A stretch of DNA of 64,000 nt from Cryptomeria japonica. Its lineage: Eukaryota > Streptophyta > Pinopsida > Cupressales > Cupressaceae. The translations under genes and the position numbers were made by a program. A model generated the notes under the pieces. It saw only the letters and a list, made by a program, of their open reading frames with translations. It made no database searches and was not told where the DNA came from. The stretch is taken from the NCBI RefSeq assembly GCF_030272615.1, contig NC_081413.1:552449136-552513135 (forward strand), given 5' to 3'. This document shows positions 34,300 to 48,100 of this stretch, piece after piece (the stretch's first letter is position 1; each line of letters opens with the position of its first letter).

Positions 34300-37200
34300 A
34301 TGGCTTCCTCATCCACACCTGAATTTATTGCAAACCCTAATGTGATTGAAGTTATCAAGCGTCCTAGACCCATATTCAGACTTGTTCCTGAAATTGCGAA
34401 GAAAGATGATACCCTAGGTGCATTCTCTCAAATTCCTAAAGGAGTAGTATATGCTGAAGATCTTAGGATATACATACATTGTAATATAGAGGAATTAGGA
34501 GATGATGAAATCAAGAATATGTATCAGACTATTTTATGTGATGAATTTGGAATTATCAAACTGAAACATAAGATAGTGGAAACCCTAGGTTTTACTGAAA
34601 TCCTTAGTGTCCTAGATTTTCCCAAGGATGTTATAAGGATTGTGCTAAGAAGAGTTCATGGCGAATTATTTTGGTTGGATTCAATTCATAAGATTAGAAA
34701 AGAAGCAATTAGGGCAGTAACAGGGTTACCTTCCACCGGTAGCAGGCCTGACAGAACTAAAAAGATCTCTAATGACACTATAATAGACCTAATCGGTGAA
34801 ACATTTGACAAGAGGTCTCTAAGAGTCAATGATGTAAAGGACATAAATGTTAGATTTGTCAGTATGATCCTTGGCTATAAGGCTACACATGCAAATAGGT
34901 TAAACTCACTATCTAGCCTATGTATTAAAAGTGCTTATGACTTAGTGAATAACAATGCTAAGATTGACATCTGTGAATGGCTTAAAGATGAATTGATAGA
35001 CAATCTGAAGAAAATCAAAGGAGACAAGAAATGAACTTTTAGATTTGGAAATTTGCTTGTATGTTTGATGTTGTACATTACTAAGGAAGTACTCGATATT
35101 GGTAGAAAAGACTTTGGCTTTGATATACCGATAGGAAAGCAACTATTGGATACATTAAACAACATGGGAGAAAATAGAGAGAAAAATCTAAATGAACATT
35201 TTCAAGCAGTGAAGGCTCAAATGAAGACAAGAATTAGGCTGTCTCAGGAAATTGTAGATAAATATCAAAAGGCAATATGTTTTGTAATTAAGAAAGATGA
35301 AATCTGGATGGAGGCAGTTGTCCCTAGGACTATCTGGGTAACTGAAATGGGATATGAAACAGATGATAACATCATGGAAACTTATGCAAAAGCCCTCCTT
35401 GAAGCACCAAAGGAACCATCTGAGAAAGTCTTTGGCAATGTAGAAACAATTGAGAGTGGCATTTAGTCTAAGAAAAGAGTTAAGAAAGTTGAACAAACAG
35501 TAAGGAAAGGCACTAGACAAGCTAAAGATACTAAGGAAGATGTATTGAAGCAAACTGGTATCAAGGAAAGTGAGTTGGAAGGACTTCAACCGGAAGCTCA
35601 TCTTTCATTGATTGCAACTTCTTCTGAAAGTGATATATCGGCGGTATTCAAAAGGGTAGAAAGGAAAAGAAAACCCTCACCGACACCCTCACCTACACCT
35701 AGAAGAACAAGACAAAATCAATAGGTAGTGAGGCCTCCAGTTAAGAAGTTAACTCCAAAGAAAAAGAAGGTAAAACAAGATATTGCCCCACTGGATAAAT
35801 TTTTAAGTGAGATAACAGAGGATGGAAAGTTGAAAAACATTAGCAAGCTGTATAACACACTTTCTACTGATGATAAAGAAAGTGTAGAAAATAGTGTAAT
35901 TTTACACTTGGACATATACAAGAAATTTTTGATGGAAATTATTGATGAAATACCCACTGATTTATACAAAAGACTAGAAGCTAGAAGGGTAGCTATTGTT
36001 GAGCTAGATAAAAAGATAAAAATTAAGAAATTACTTGCAGTGCACCTTGTAAACTCCACTGAAGAAATAGATCAATTAATCAGTGAAGCCAACTAGATAG
36101 TATTTTCAACCAGTCACCGACATGTTGCACTTATGGTAGGAAGAATGAATGAAATTTCTGAAGAGACTCGGATCAATGGGACATATTCTTTGTTGAAAAG
36201 GAGAAATAGGAAGAACTTAAAAGACCTAAGACTATCAGAGTCTATTAAAAGGACATGGATACGGGGAAAGGTAAGGAAGGTGGTCCTCCAAACCTAAAAA
36301 TAACTGATAACTTACCCCCACCTCTTTCTGATACTCCACCGATAGAAACCGTTGACAATCAACTAGCTATAGAGAGTATGGAGACTCCTCAAGAGGATAC
36401 AAATCCTAAGTCTGAAATTTTGTACACTATGAATATAGATACCCAAGAGGTAAACATTGTGGTGGACAAAGAGACCACTGAGGATAAGAAGAAAGATGTG
36501 GCTACTAAGTCACTGGCTATAGATGTTGAAATGGGGGTTAGTACTACTGTAAGTATAAGCATAGAAAAACCTACTCAAGAAGAGAAACCAACAGAGGACA
36601 CCACTGAAAAACCATTAGAAGCATCGGTAGATAAAATTGAGAAACAATCAGAGAAACTGGCAATGGACAGTACAGAGGTGAATACAGAGAAACCAACAGT
36701 GGATATCGAGATTTCATCAGAAAAATCGACAGTAGAGAGTACAGAGAAACCCTCTGAGGCACAGGTTGAGAAATAGGAACAAAAATAGGCTGAGGTATAG
36801 GTTCAGACCAAGATAGTGCCACCGACAATAGCTAAAAAGCCTAAACCTTTGCTAGTAGAAATGCAAACACAAACTGACCTACCAGAGGTCGAAACAAGCA
36901 AAGTTATTACTACAACCGACAGCATGGAAATTGTGAAAATAGTTGGGCAGACATTTGGTTCTTCAATGACAAAATTCAAACCAATGAATGTAACATAAGT
37001 CTTATTGGATTCTATTAAGAAGATCACTGAGTGTAATGCACAAGCCTATAAGGCTATTGATAACACAATTCCTATTCTTAAATTGATAGCACCCAAGTGC
37101 ATTGTGGGAAGTAAAGATTCCTTAGGTCAACTAGACACATTGTCTAAATACATCACCGATAACATTTTGGCACTCGATCAAATAAATGACGACACATTCA

Positions 37201-37733
37201 AAGAGAGGATGAATAAGAAGAAAGAAAAATTCTTTGAGGAAATAGTGAAGAAGAATAAGGAGAAAATGGAAACCTTATTACTGGCACTAGGAGAAACAAT
37301 TTTGGATTTCAAGAAACTGTACAAAGACACCTATAAAACTAACATTTTGATAGAAGACACAGATTCATAGATCACTAAAGCACAAGATGAAATCAACAAA
37401 ATTGTTGACAATTTAATAGGAACATTAGATTCATTTTTGGAAATTGAAAAGAACATTGCAGATCTTGAAGAGGAAATTCAGAAGTTAGAAAACAATAAAG
37501 AAATGATAAAGGTTAAGGCAAAGAACATAAAATGCAAACTAGGTCCTAAACTAGATTACCTCATTTCTTTGAGAAAATAAATATCTGAGGCTCTAGTACC
37601 CAGACTTAAGACACTAGAAGAGAAAATGCACATACTAACTGATACAATTCTGAGAATAGAAGCGACATTAAAGGATTGTAAAAGGTTCAGCGACAGTTAG
37701 AATTTGGCATTGGCAGATCTTTCCAGATTGTAA
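34300..37733 (+). pseudogene. C1 ORF2: long protein of unknown function
   Basis: An ATG at 34300 (MASSSTPEFI) opens about 1140 codons kept in phase except for one shift between 36096 and 36255. The first about 350 residues look globular (KGVVYAEDLRIYIHC, AVTGLPSTGSRPD, ILGYKATHANRL). Next come a basic stretch (RRTRQNQ, KKLTPKKKKVK), a Thr/Glu/Lys-rich low-complexity region (EKPTEDTTEKP type, 36400-36780) and a coiled-coil C-terminus (about 37380-37700). Stops include TGA 35032 and TAGs at 35464, 35722, 36094, 36774 and 37368, with several more near 36785-36800. No catalytic motif of pol, and no signal peptide or transmembrane segment typical of an env-like protein, is seen. I do not recognise the family. 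Confidence 0.6.
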
Positions 37734-37973
37734 CCCACCGGTTACAAGGATCTAAGCAGGAACCACACTCCACTGGCAGTGAATGACAACCTTTGTCATT
37801 GATACCAAAGGGGGAGTAGTAGAAATGAGAAAAATGATCAGAACAAAGATATCATCAGCTCAGGGGGAGCATACATTTTTGACAACATAGTTTTGGTAAG
37901 ATATTTTGGCAGATTCTTTTTGGACAGCTTTTTTGAACACTTTTTGATTTTTCTCATGAGTGTTGCCATCAAT

Positions 37974-37988
37974 GCCAAAGGGGGAGAT
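37974..37988 (+). promoter_or_regulatory. Polypurine tract of C1
   Basis: CCAAAGGGGGAGAT directly abuts the 3' LTR. A second copy of ATGCCAAAGGGGGAG-like sequence lies upstream near 37805 (GATACCAAAGGGGGAG). Confidence 0.85.
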
Positions 37989-38757
37989 TGTTGGCAAATG
38001 CACACTCCAATGAGAAATTGTAGGTGATTGAAGGTATTGTCATTGATGGAAACCTTACAATCTTATGATACCGGTAGGCACCAGTACCAACAGACTCAAC
38101 ATCGACACATAGATCACCAGCACCATGGCCGACAAGAATTTTGTTTAAATGTATTTTGTATTTAATTGTAAAATATTTTGTAACCCAACTTGGCCGATTG
38201 TAATATGACTCATATAAGTATGAGATCATTATAGATAATTTAGTGTGTTATAGATGGAAGGATTAATGCAGACCTAATATGTGAATTGTAAGGCAGATAT
38301 TGGATAAGGGTTTATGTATATTGCAGAGCTTAAACCAGTACTGAATCTAGCATAGTAGATGTTGATCTGAAGTAGTACAAGACATTGGATTTGTATAATC
38401 CAATTTTGAATGTCAGTGAGACTTCTTTTGTAACTGAGCAGTGAGCTCTAGGTACTTGGTCTTCCTGCATGTGCAGGCCCCTATTGTAAACAGTAATATT
38501 CCCTTATTGGCTAGTAAGCGAATATTGTGGGTCACAAATCCCACCAAGGTTTTTCCCACACTGGGTTTCCTCATTAAAAATACTGTGTTATGGTGTGTCT
38601 CTTATGTTGTGGTTATTTCTCTTATTTATTGCATTATTTTTGGTTTATCGGTACACAATTTTGATATGCTTTTCATGTTATAATTCAACTAAATACACAT
38701 ACCGGTCAGATATTGATTCACCCACCCCCCCTCTTAGTATCTTTGGGAATCCTAACA
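37989..38757 (+). repeat. 3' LTR of C1
   Basis: TGTTGGCAAA to CCTAACA, 769 bp. It lacks a short stretch near the start that the 5' LTR has (ACCGAAAAGATTGATC region), besides scattered substitutions. Confidence 0.88.
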
Positions 38758-39595
38758 TTCACATCCTGCAAAGTCCATACCACCATTTGAGGATGATAGG
38801 GGATGACGATGAAGGAGGAAGTGGAGGTGGTGGTGGAGGAGGAGATGGAGGTGGTGGAAGAGGTTTTGGTGGAGAAGGAGGAGGGGGAGGGGTGGGGGAG
38901 GTGGATTTGGGGGTGGGAGTGGAATTGGAGGTGGAGGTGGTGGAGGAGGACAATTACAGAGGAGAGGCAGAGGTGGGAACCCTTTACGACTATCACAGGG
39001 TCCGCTGATACATGGAGCAAAGAGAGTAGGAGGGAGAGATGTTGGTGGGGGAGAGGTTCCTATGGAGATGGGACAGGGAGCCACAGGTGGCAGAGAGGAG
39101 CTGATGGAGATGGGACAGGGAGAAATAGGTGGTAGAGATGGGGACCTATGAGAGTTTATGATATTATAGTTGTAGACTTGCTTGACAGCAGTCGAGGAAC
39201 AAATGGATGAGATAGATGCAGAGGTTGCAGCCATGGATGTCCAGCTTTTTGTACGAGAGTCCAAGTTGACTGTAGTGATGCAAGAGAGAGATGATCTGAT
39301 GGATAGAGTGATGGAGCTATAGGATAGAGTTTGAGTTTTGGAGGGAACACAAGGACATGGTCCAACTGGGGAGGTACTGAGGGAGATGTGGTGGGTAGGG
39401 GAAGAGATTGACTACTGGTGGGGATTATATGAGTAGGTTGTGCTGATTAGTCACTGAGTGATGAGCTACTCCCAGATGTAGCGAGCAAGATCAAAGCAGT
39501 CTCAGAGGGTTCAAAGTAGTGGTGGTGTTATGTGTCCTCCTCGGTGAGATGGTGCGGGTGGTGGGGGAGAAGCATCTGGCCAGAGTGCCATTTGA

Positions 39596-42169
39596 GAGAC
39601 TTTTATACATTTTTGCTTTGTTATTAGACTAATACTTGAATGACTCTTGGTAGCCAATATTGTTGGACATCATTGTATTCTGATACATGTATTCTTTTTG
39701 ATGTGATATATGATGAGATCTCTCTTTTTTTTTGGTGAGGAGATGATATGTATCTATGTGATGACATGTATGTTTTTATGCAGGATGATGATATGAATTA
39801 TACTTAGATACATGTTATAGATGATTTTATTTCTAGATGTACATGTTGATGATATGACTTTTATATGCATGCTATGAGTGATTTGCTAACATGTGGATGT
39901 AGGTGAATAGATGGATGATGCTTAATGCTATGAATGTGATGCAATGATGATGATTTATGCTAACTGATGAGATGAAATAATGATTAATGAGATTGTGATA
40001 GATAAATATTGTTTGTGTTGAATATGATGCAATAATGATATGAGTAAATGATGCATGTTTTTAGATGAATCTAAATTAATGAAAGGTTTATGAAAATGTT
40101 ATGTATGCATCTAGATGAATGCACTTAAATGGATGAACAAGTGCTTATACAAATGTTATGTATATTTCTAGATGGATGCATTTAAATGGATGATTACATG
40201 TATGCACCTAAATGATAAATGTATGCAACTAATGGATAGATGAATGTTCTTTAATGATTGAGATACAACCTAAATGATAGTAAATGCACCTTAATGACTA
40301 AATGAATATATATTAATGACTAATATGTAACTAAAATGGAAGTGAATGAATGAAATGATTTTGAAATGCATCTAAATGAATTTAAATGAAATGATTTTTT
40401 AAATACAACTAAATGATAATGAAATGAATGCAACTAAAGGATAATGAATAATTGTACCTTAAGTAAAGGATAATGAATGCATCTAAATGAATCTAGATGA
40501 AACTAAATGGTTTGAAATGTACCTACTAAATGAAACTTAAATGATAATGAAATGAATGCATATGTAATGAGTAAAGGAATGCACTAAATGGATAGATGGA
40601 TGTGTGTGATAACAGATAAACAAATGCACTTAAATGCAACTAATGGAGTGTAAGTAAATGATAATAAATGCATGTTATTGATGAGTAAATAAATACACTT
40701 AAATGCATATCTGAATGGATTTAATGCATCTAAATGCAAGTAAAGGATAATGAACTGAATGCATTTGATGCAACTAAATAATAATACCATGCCTTCATGA
40801 TATATGAATGCAAGTTGGTGAGAAATTGCGGATGTGGAATAGAGATTTGAGATAATGTATCTGAGAACTCTGTCATAATTGTACCTAGAACAAATTTATA
40901 TTAGGTTCTTTCTCATAGAAACCTGAATTACTTGCATGTAAACAAAAGATATGAATAAAGAATGATCAAATGGATGGGTGATATGCAATGAAATGCAATA
41001 TAAACAGATGAGATGAAATGATGATCCATAGATAATTATAATGCCCTATTTTTATCATTGATCATGGTAGTTTCGTTCTTGGCCGAGGTAGCAGGAACCA
41101 AGTTTGAGCATTTCACCTATAAGCAAGCATCACAGACAAGGAAAGTTCCCCTCCATTCAAGTTCATGTACAAATGGTCAAGGCTTACGCTGTAGTCAGTA
41201 AGCCATAGTGATCTATGAATGTATTTTGCATAGGATCACATAGCTTAGCGAACTTCCCACATAGACACCATTAGTATATGCCCCAGAACTTCATTGGAAC
41301 AATCTGTAGACAACAACCAAACAAAACGATATTAGGAACCATCCCGTCTACTCTAATCACTTATAGATATCCTAGAGTAGCGTAGGAACCTGATATAAAT
41401 AAATAAATTACAAATTGACCAAGTGCTTATCAGCTAAACATAATTTTCTTGTCAAAGAAAATGTTACCATGTCTTGTTTGTGAGGAAGGATGCATCCTCA
41501 TGAAGATGGTTGTATATAGATATTTTGATTGGTTGGTGGATTTGATAGGTGGGCATCGTTTGAGTTGCTCAAAATGTTGTTTGGTGTCTATTACGATGTG
41601 TATGTACAGTAAATATGTTTGTGATGTTTTTGATTGATTTTTTAATGTTTTTGTCATGTTTTGGATTTTTTGAATATTTGAGAATGTTTCGGATATTTTC
41701 TGTAAATGTTTTGGGGATTTTCTGAGTTTTTATGAATGTTTTTAGTTTTAATTTTAGGACATTTTTTAAATTAGGCCCTCAATGAATCACAAGAAATGGA
41801 AAATCCACTCCCATCAGTAGGTTTAAGATCATTTGCCCCCAGTTAGATGTGGCTATGAAAGCATTATGTAAGACATATGAAGTACTAACCCTGATTGCAA
41901 ATCAATAACAAGCCATGGTATAAGTAATGGAGGCAATGGATGTGATCACAACAAGTTTAATAGCCTGTACAAATGGCACCTATTTACCAAGTTTTCACCA
42001 CCGTACTTACCCAAGGCACCACTAGAGTGGTTTTCATCGTTTGGATGCATTATTTTTCTTTACTATTTTCTTGATTTTTTTGTATTTTTCTTAGGACTGT
42101 TTTCTGAATATTTTTTTGGTATTTTCTGATATATTGAATGAGCTTGATACTCTATACTACTTATGTATG
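39596..42169. other. E0 spacer between PMD gene and integrase
   Basis: No gene is supported. From 39640 to about 40800 it is built of irregular AAATGAATGCA/ATGATAATGAAATG words. From 41040 it becomes more complex, and it ends with GTTTTCACCACCGTACTTACC, the counterpart of GGTGAAAACCACTTCGG in E1. A duplicate lies at 48471-52412. The word AATGATAGTAAATG at 40274-40287 is the unoccupied version of the solo-LTR target. Confidence 0.7.
39640..40800. repeat. Degenerate AAATGAATGCA tandem words (E0 spacer)
   Basis: Over about 1.1 kb, words such as AAATGAATGCA, CTAAATGATAATG and AAATGGATGA repeat with irregular spacing. This gives a strong ATG bias and no long frame. The same zone is duplicated at 48540-49150 and 50626-51140. 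Confidence 0.8.
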
Positions 42170-45100
42170 AAATCATTTGAGGTGCATGTTGGTGATCGGA
42201 TCTGCTAGTGGTTCTCCTTCTAACATTGCCAACTGATATGCCCCAGACCCAAAGATGGTAGTGATGACATTGGACCCAACCAATTTGATTCAAACTTTCC
42301 CTGATGTTTATTGTTTGGTTGGTTGCAAGGATTATCCATAAGAACAAGATCTCCTACCTCAAATGTATGAGGTTTGACTCAATGATTGTAGCTTCTGCTC
42401 ATGCGTTGTTGATAGGCATTTAGGTGGTTATAAGTAGCTTGTAGATTTTCATTAAGCAGTTTCATTAAGCAGTTCCAAGTCCTGAAGATGTGAGACTCGA
42501 TATACTTAATCATCTATCATATTGTGCAAGGAGACTCGTAAAGATGGTATTCCAACCTCAATAGGTAAGATGGCTTCTACTCCATAAACTAGTGAGTAGG
42601 GGGTTGCACCTCTAGGGGTTCAAATGCTAGTTTGATATGCCCATAGTGGTGGATTCAAATGAATGTGCCAATCATGACTAGAATCATTGATTGTCTTTTT
42701 CAGGATCCTCAGTATATTCTTATTTGATTCTTCGGTCTAACCATTGCCCTATGGGTAATATGGGGTGAAAAAATGGTGTTGGATATGAAACTTCTCACAA
42801 AGTTCATGGACATCTTGATTTTTAAAAGGGATCCCGTTATCTGTGATGATGGACATGGTACACCATACCAGTAGATGATGTAATTGAGGATAAATGAGGT
42901 GATCTGCTTGTCGGTGACTTGGGTGAGTGGAACAACTTCGATCCACTTTGTCAAGTACTCTGTGGTAGTAATGTTAAATTTATTACCATTGGATGAAGAT
43001 GGATGGATTTTACCCACAAGGTCAAGTCCCAATTGAAAAAAGGGCCATGGTGTTGTGATAAGTTTTAATTCATGTGTTGGGGCATGTATTAGATCTCCAT
43101 GAACTTGGCACTTCTTGCACTTTTTGAAAAAGTAGTAGGAGTCTTTTTCTATGGAGGGCCAATAGTATCCGACTCACATGATTTTGTTTGCTAGTGAAGG
43201 ATCACTTGAGTGAGCCCCACAAATTCCTTCATGTACCTCTTCCAAGACTTTGTTATCTCATGTTGTTCCAAACATCGAAGGAGAGTACCATCGAGACTTT
43301 GTCTGTATAGGGTGTTGGCAATGATGGTGTATTGAGCGGTTTGGTTTATAAAGATTTTTTGTTGGTTGTTTGATTGGTTAGGGGAAAGTGTGTGATCATG
43401 TAGGTAAGTGAAAAACTCACCATACCATGGGGGGTCGGAACCAATAAGGTGACATATCATTTCAGATTCTGGGATATCATAAGTGGGAATCCAAAGTTGT
43501 TCTACCTAGAACTCATAGCATGTCGAATTTTGTGGAAGATCCAGGAGAGATACAATTGTAGCCATTGCATCGGCAGATCGATTTTGATATCTTGGTAATT
43601 GCTCAAATGTGATATTTGTAAATGATTCTTTGAGACTATCCACCATCCTTTTATAAGGTATAAGTTGATCATCCTTTGTTTGGTATTGATTAGTGATTTG
43701 GTAGATGACCAACTAGGAATCACCATATACTTGTCGCTCTTTTAGCTTCCATTGTATAGCCAATCTGAGTCATGTGATCAAGGACTTATATTCTACTACA
43801 TTATTTGTGTAGGGGAAAGCAAGTTTGTAGGAATTTGGGATGCTCTCACCTTGAGGTGTGATAAAAAGAATACCTGCCCCTGAGCAATGTCTAGTGTATG
43901 AGCCATCAAAATATAGCTTCCAGGGTTGTGTAAATGTGATCCTAAAAATTTACTCATCCAAAAAGATGGAAATAAGAGGATGGTCGCCTTTGAGTGGTGC
44001 GTCATCTAACTAATCTGCAATAACCTGTCCCTTGATAGATTTACGGTCCACATACTCAATATCAAATTCACTCAAGATCATAACCCATTTGGCTAAGTGA
44101 CCTGTCAATGCTGCCTTGCTAAGTACGTACTTGAGTGGATCTATCTTGGAAATAAGTTGTACTTTGTGTGTTAACATGTAGTGCCTCAATTTGGTGGCTG
44201 CCAAGATAATTGGTAGGCAAGGTCGCTCAATAGGTGTGTAATTGAGTTCATAGCCTACCAGTGTTCGAGAGATGTAGTAGACAACATATTCTTTTCCTTC
44301 CACATTATGTTTTGCAAGTAATACTCCTAATGCAGTGGTTGTAGCTGAAATGTATATAATAGAGGTCTGCTTGGATCTGGTGGAATCAACAATGGTGTAT
44401 TCATTAGGTAGTCTTTAAGCATTTGGAATGATTGGTGGCATTTTACATCCCATTGAAAGTGGATGTTCTTGTGTAATAGATGGGTGAAGGGATGACATTT
44501 ATCAACCAATTGTTCAATGAACTGCCAAATGGATTGTAGTCGCCCTTGTAATCTCCTTAACTAAGTGATATTATTTGGAGGTGGCATGTCCATGATTGCC
44601 TTGACTTTCGTAGGATCTACCTCAATGCCTTTACTTGAGACAATGTATCCTAAGAGTTTCCCAGAAGTCACTCCAAAGACACACTTATTTGGATTGAGAC
44701 GAACGTGGTATTGTTCTAATATGTTGAAGATTTTTTCTAGTATTGCAAGATGACCCTCTATTGTTAATGATTTACCAAGTAAATCATCCACATAATCTTC
44801 CATTATATGTGCATCATATTGTGGAAGATATTAGTCATAGCACTTTGATATGTTGCCCCTGCATTCTTTAGACCAAATGGCATCACATTCCAATAGTATG
44901 TTCCCCATGGATATTTGAAAGTAGTTTTGTGTTGATCCTCTGGAGCAATTTTGATCTAGTTGTACCCTGAAAAGCCATCCATAAGAGAAAGCATTGCATG
45001 ACCTACTGTTAGATCGACAATCATGTCGATATTTGGTAATGGAAAGTCATCTTTAGGACATGCCTTGTTCAAATCATTGAAGTCTGTATAGATACAGATG

Positions 45101-48100
45101 CCCCCATTAGGTTTACCAATAGGTACAATATTGGAGATCCACTCTACATAATCGATTGGTCTGATGAAACCAACATCCAAGAGCTTTTTAAGTTCAGCTT
45201 TGACAAGAACGACAATCTGTGGGTGCATCTTTCTGAGATTTTGTTTGATAGGTTTAGCTCCTTCTGCTATAGTTAGGTGATGCATGACCAAATCTCGATC
45301 TAAGCCAGGCATGTCTAAATAAGACCATGCAAAGTTGATTTAGCGCTTCTGGAAGAATTCCACAAATTTTGGTTGTTCTTCAGGAGTTAATAGAGATGCC
45401 AAATGTATTTTGTGAGGAGTCTTGGGAGTACCCACATTGAATTCTTTTGTTTCTTCAATTAGGATAGTTGATCTCTCCTGATTCGTACTAAAGGGGAGGA
45501 TGTCAAACCTTTCATCTTCAGGCACCTTAGAGAGGTTTTCACCTTTGGATACACTCTTTGTTTTTACTTTTTTGGGATCAAAAAGTGCCACCATGTGGTC
45601 TTCACTAGAAGATCCATGTTTTATTGTAATATATTTTGTAGTTGAAAGGTTTGGCATTTGCCTCAAAGTATGATATGTTGTTGAGTTCAATGGAAAAACT
45701 AGCTTTATGATCCTTGCTTGGTATGTTATCCCATAATTCTAGAAAGTCTATGAGCGCCTCATCGTTTTGGAAATGGTCAAGGCATGGGGGATTCAACTAG
45801 TTCCATTCAATGAGTTCAGGATGAATGAGAGGCATTACATCATCGATTAAGTTGAGTTCATAGGAGACATATGTGAGGGTTAATATGGAGGCATGAAGTT
45901 CATTGATGGTACTCTCCTGGTTAGATTCAGGCATAGGATTCAACATAGAGCCTATGGAAGTGTCTTGTAGCTCAGGTTTCCAAAACAATTTAATCCATGC
46001 TCCTCCATAAACTGGTATATCTTTATGAGGTGGTGGAGGTGATGTTTCTTCCTTGTTTGAAGTATTCAAATTGACTGAATCCTATTCCCACTCATGTGAG
46101 TCTATCCTAGAATCACTTTCTAGCATCTAATTACTGTACCAAGCTGGGATTTCCTTTGAATTGAATAGTGCATTAGTTACTGGCTTATGTACTATTGGAG
46201 GTGGGGTTGCTGGTGCTACTGGTACTGCTGGTGCTATTGGTACTATTGATATAATCAAGGATCACATTCTTGGAGTAATTGGCTGATACTTGGGTTTGCT
46301 GGCTTTTCCTTTGAATCGAAGTTTTGGAAGAGATTCTCTTTGAAAACCTAGTCCAGTTTTATCTCTTGGTTTCAACTCAGGTTATAATGGCTCTTATTGT
46401 CCTTGTTTGCAGGGTCCCAAAGCACTATGGCCATCATAGCCCATTCTTTGCATTATAGTGAAACCTTTGCCATATTGGTCAATGGGGAGCTTAGCCTTCG
46501 AGCTTTCTTTGTTGATTGGGTCTGTGTAGATACATTCTACCAAGTCCTCATCCATGGTTTCCTCCTCTTGACTCTTACCAAGGGTAAATTGGGCCAAAGT
46601 GAAAGTTCTTTTGGCCAGCGGTGTTTGAAGTAAGCCTTGGGGTTTTCCATGAGTTCTAGGGGATGTGATTAATTGCCCAACACAAAAGAGTTGCTAAGAT
46701 TATATTCACTGGGACCTTCCTCAACCATTTTCATTTCTAATTTCTCTTGCTTTGGTGTAGGGGTTGTTAAGCTAGTGAGAGAGGTTGGATTAACATATTA
46801 TGAAGAAGAGACAACTTCCCTATTGTTAGGTATGATGATCTCTGGCTGATGGTGAATGTTATTATAATATGTAAATGGATTAGCATCACCGAGGATTGTA
46901 ATCTCTACCCCATTATGTGGATACTTGATCCATTGGTGATAGGGAGATGGGACTGCTTGCATGGCATGTATCCAAGGTCTTCCTAACAAGAGATTGTGTG
47001 GAAAAGGAAGGTGTATAACTTGGCATACTATCTGCTTCACCACCGGCCCAACCCTGATGGGCAATATAACAAGTCCTCCTGAAGAATGTTCTAAATCATC
47101 ATTTGCTTTGATATTTATCTTTTTGTTGGCATCCACTGATTCTATTGCATAACCCAATGATGTGATTAATTGTAAAGTGTAAATGTTTAAGCTGACTCCA
47201 TTGTCAATCAAGACTCGCTTGATTATATGTTGGTTTACAAATCCTTCAATATGGAGGGAGGCATTATGGGGTTGTTGGAAGGATGTGTTGTCACTTTTAG
47301 TAAAAGTGAGACAGGGTGGTGACTTTAGACTACCAACCATGGCTTGAAATTGATTTGTGTTGAGGTTGGTGGGGATGAACACTTATTGGAGAGCTTGGTC
47401 AAAGATTGTTTTATGTGAGTGGGATAAGTGAAAAATCTCTAATATGGAGATGAGTGCTGGCATCTTATCCAATTATTCTACAAGATTATATTATTTGGGG
47501 AGGGGTGTAGTTCCTTTTGGTGCCGCTCAAATAGTAATCTTGCTATGACGTGTAACAACATTACATGTAGGATTTGGATCTTTTGTGATAAGAGTTGCAA
47601 CTTGTTCATCTACATCATAAAGGTGATTCATAGTATAATTATATGCGGCTTGCGTATAATTGGTTGTAGTATTTGTGTTTCTCCCTGAGGTGGAAGGACC
47701 CCTTTGATCATGTGATGGAAGTGGATTCTTGAATATTAAATGATCATCATTGGATTTCTTTGGGTCATTTCCTTCAATTTCAATTTCTCCTCTATCAATA
47801 AGACCCTGAACAAGATCTTTTAGTCGATGGTAATTGCTTGTTTTATGCCCTCTTCCTTGGTGAAATTCACAATGTTCATTATTGTGCCACCATGATGGCT
47901 TGACCTAAGGCTCATAGTTGGATGTTTTTGGTAAGGTCACAAGATTGGAAGATACCAATTGACATAAAATCATTTCAATGGGTTCTCCTAAGGGTGTATA
48001 TGTGCATTTTGGTTTTTAGTTTTGTTTATTTTTCTTTGGTTCCTCTTGTTGTGTATTGCAACCTTGATTTTATGGATTATTGACGATGTTGTTATTAGGA

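Larger units (their letters stand above)
32055..38757 (+). mobile_element. C1: 6.7-kb LTR element without pol (non-autonomous)
   Basis: LTRs at 32055-32838 and 37989-38757 (784 and 769 bp, roughly 90% alike) start TGTTGGCAAA and end CCTAACA. The flanks TTCAT (32050-32054) and TTCAC (38758-38762) are a target duplication with one mismatch. Inside are an initiator-Met-type primer site, a coiled-coil/zinc-knuckle frame, a second long frame and a polypurine tract, but no protease, RT, RNase H or integrase. It would need enzymes from another element. It sits in exon 2 of the E0 PMD gene. Confidence 0.88.
13908..39595 (+). pseudogene. Plant mobile domain (PMD) gene of E0, split by two insertions
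   Basis: Exon 1 is 13908-13982 (25 codons, stop at codon 14) with donor GTACGC. Exon 2 starts at 30932 after GATATGTGTAG, runs to 32054, and resumes at 38758 to a TGA at 39593-39595. PMD hallmarks (family PF10536) are ERWHNETCSFHL with GEMNVTLEDMWRIL, AYAWGPCGL-like, AWEHLP, and ERHLSGRVMRQF. After the domain comes a Gly/Arg/Trp-rich stretch (38800-39150), then a heptad-like acidic region (about 39190-39350) and a tail ending SSGGVMCPP that matches E1. Stops include TAGTAG at 30977-30982, TAG 31241, TAG 31541, TGATGA 31667-31672, TGA 31838, TAG 31847 and TAG 31928. The frame is otherwise kept through exon 2 up to C1. PMD proteins such as Arabidopsis MAIN and MAIL1 act in the nucleus in silencing and development; a role here is inference. 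Confidence 0.8.

Noticed and set aside
34300-37733. Env-like protein encoded by C1 ORF2
   Set aside because: No signal peptide, transmembrane segment or cysteine pattern is visible.
38718-39264. Minus-strand Pro/Ser-rich frames of 64-170 codons
   Set aside because: They mirror the Gly/Arg-rich tail of the E0 PMD gene.
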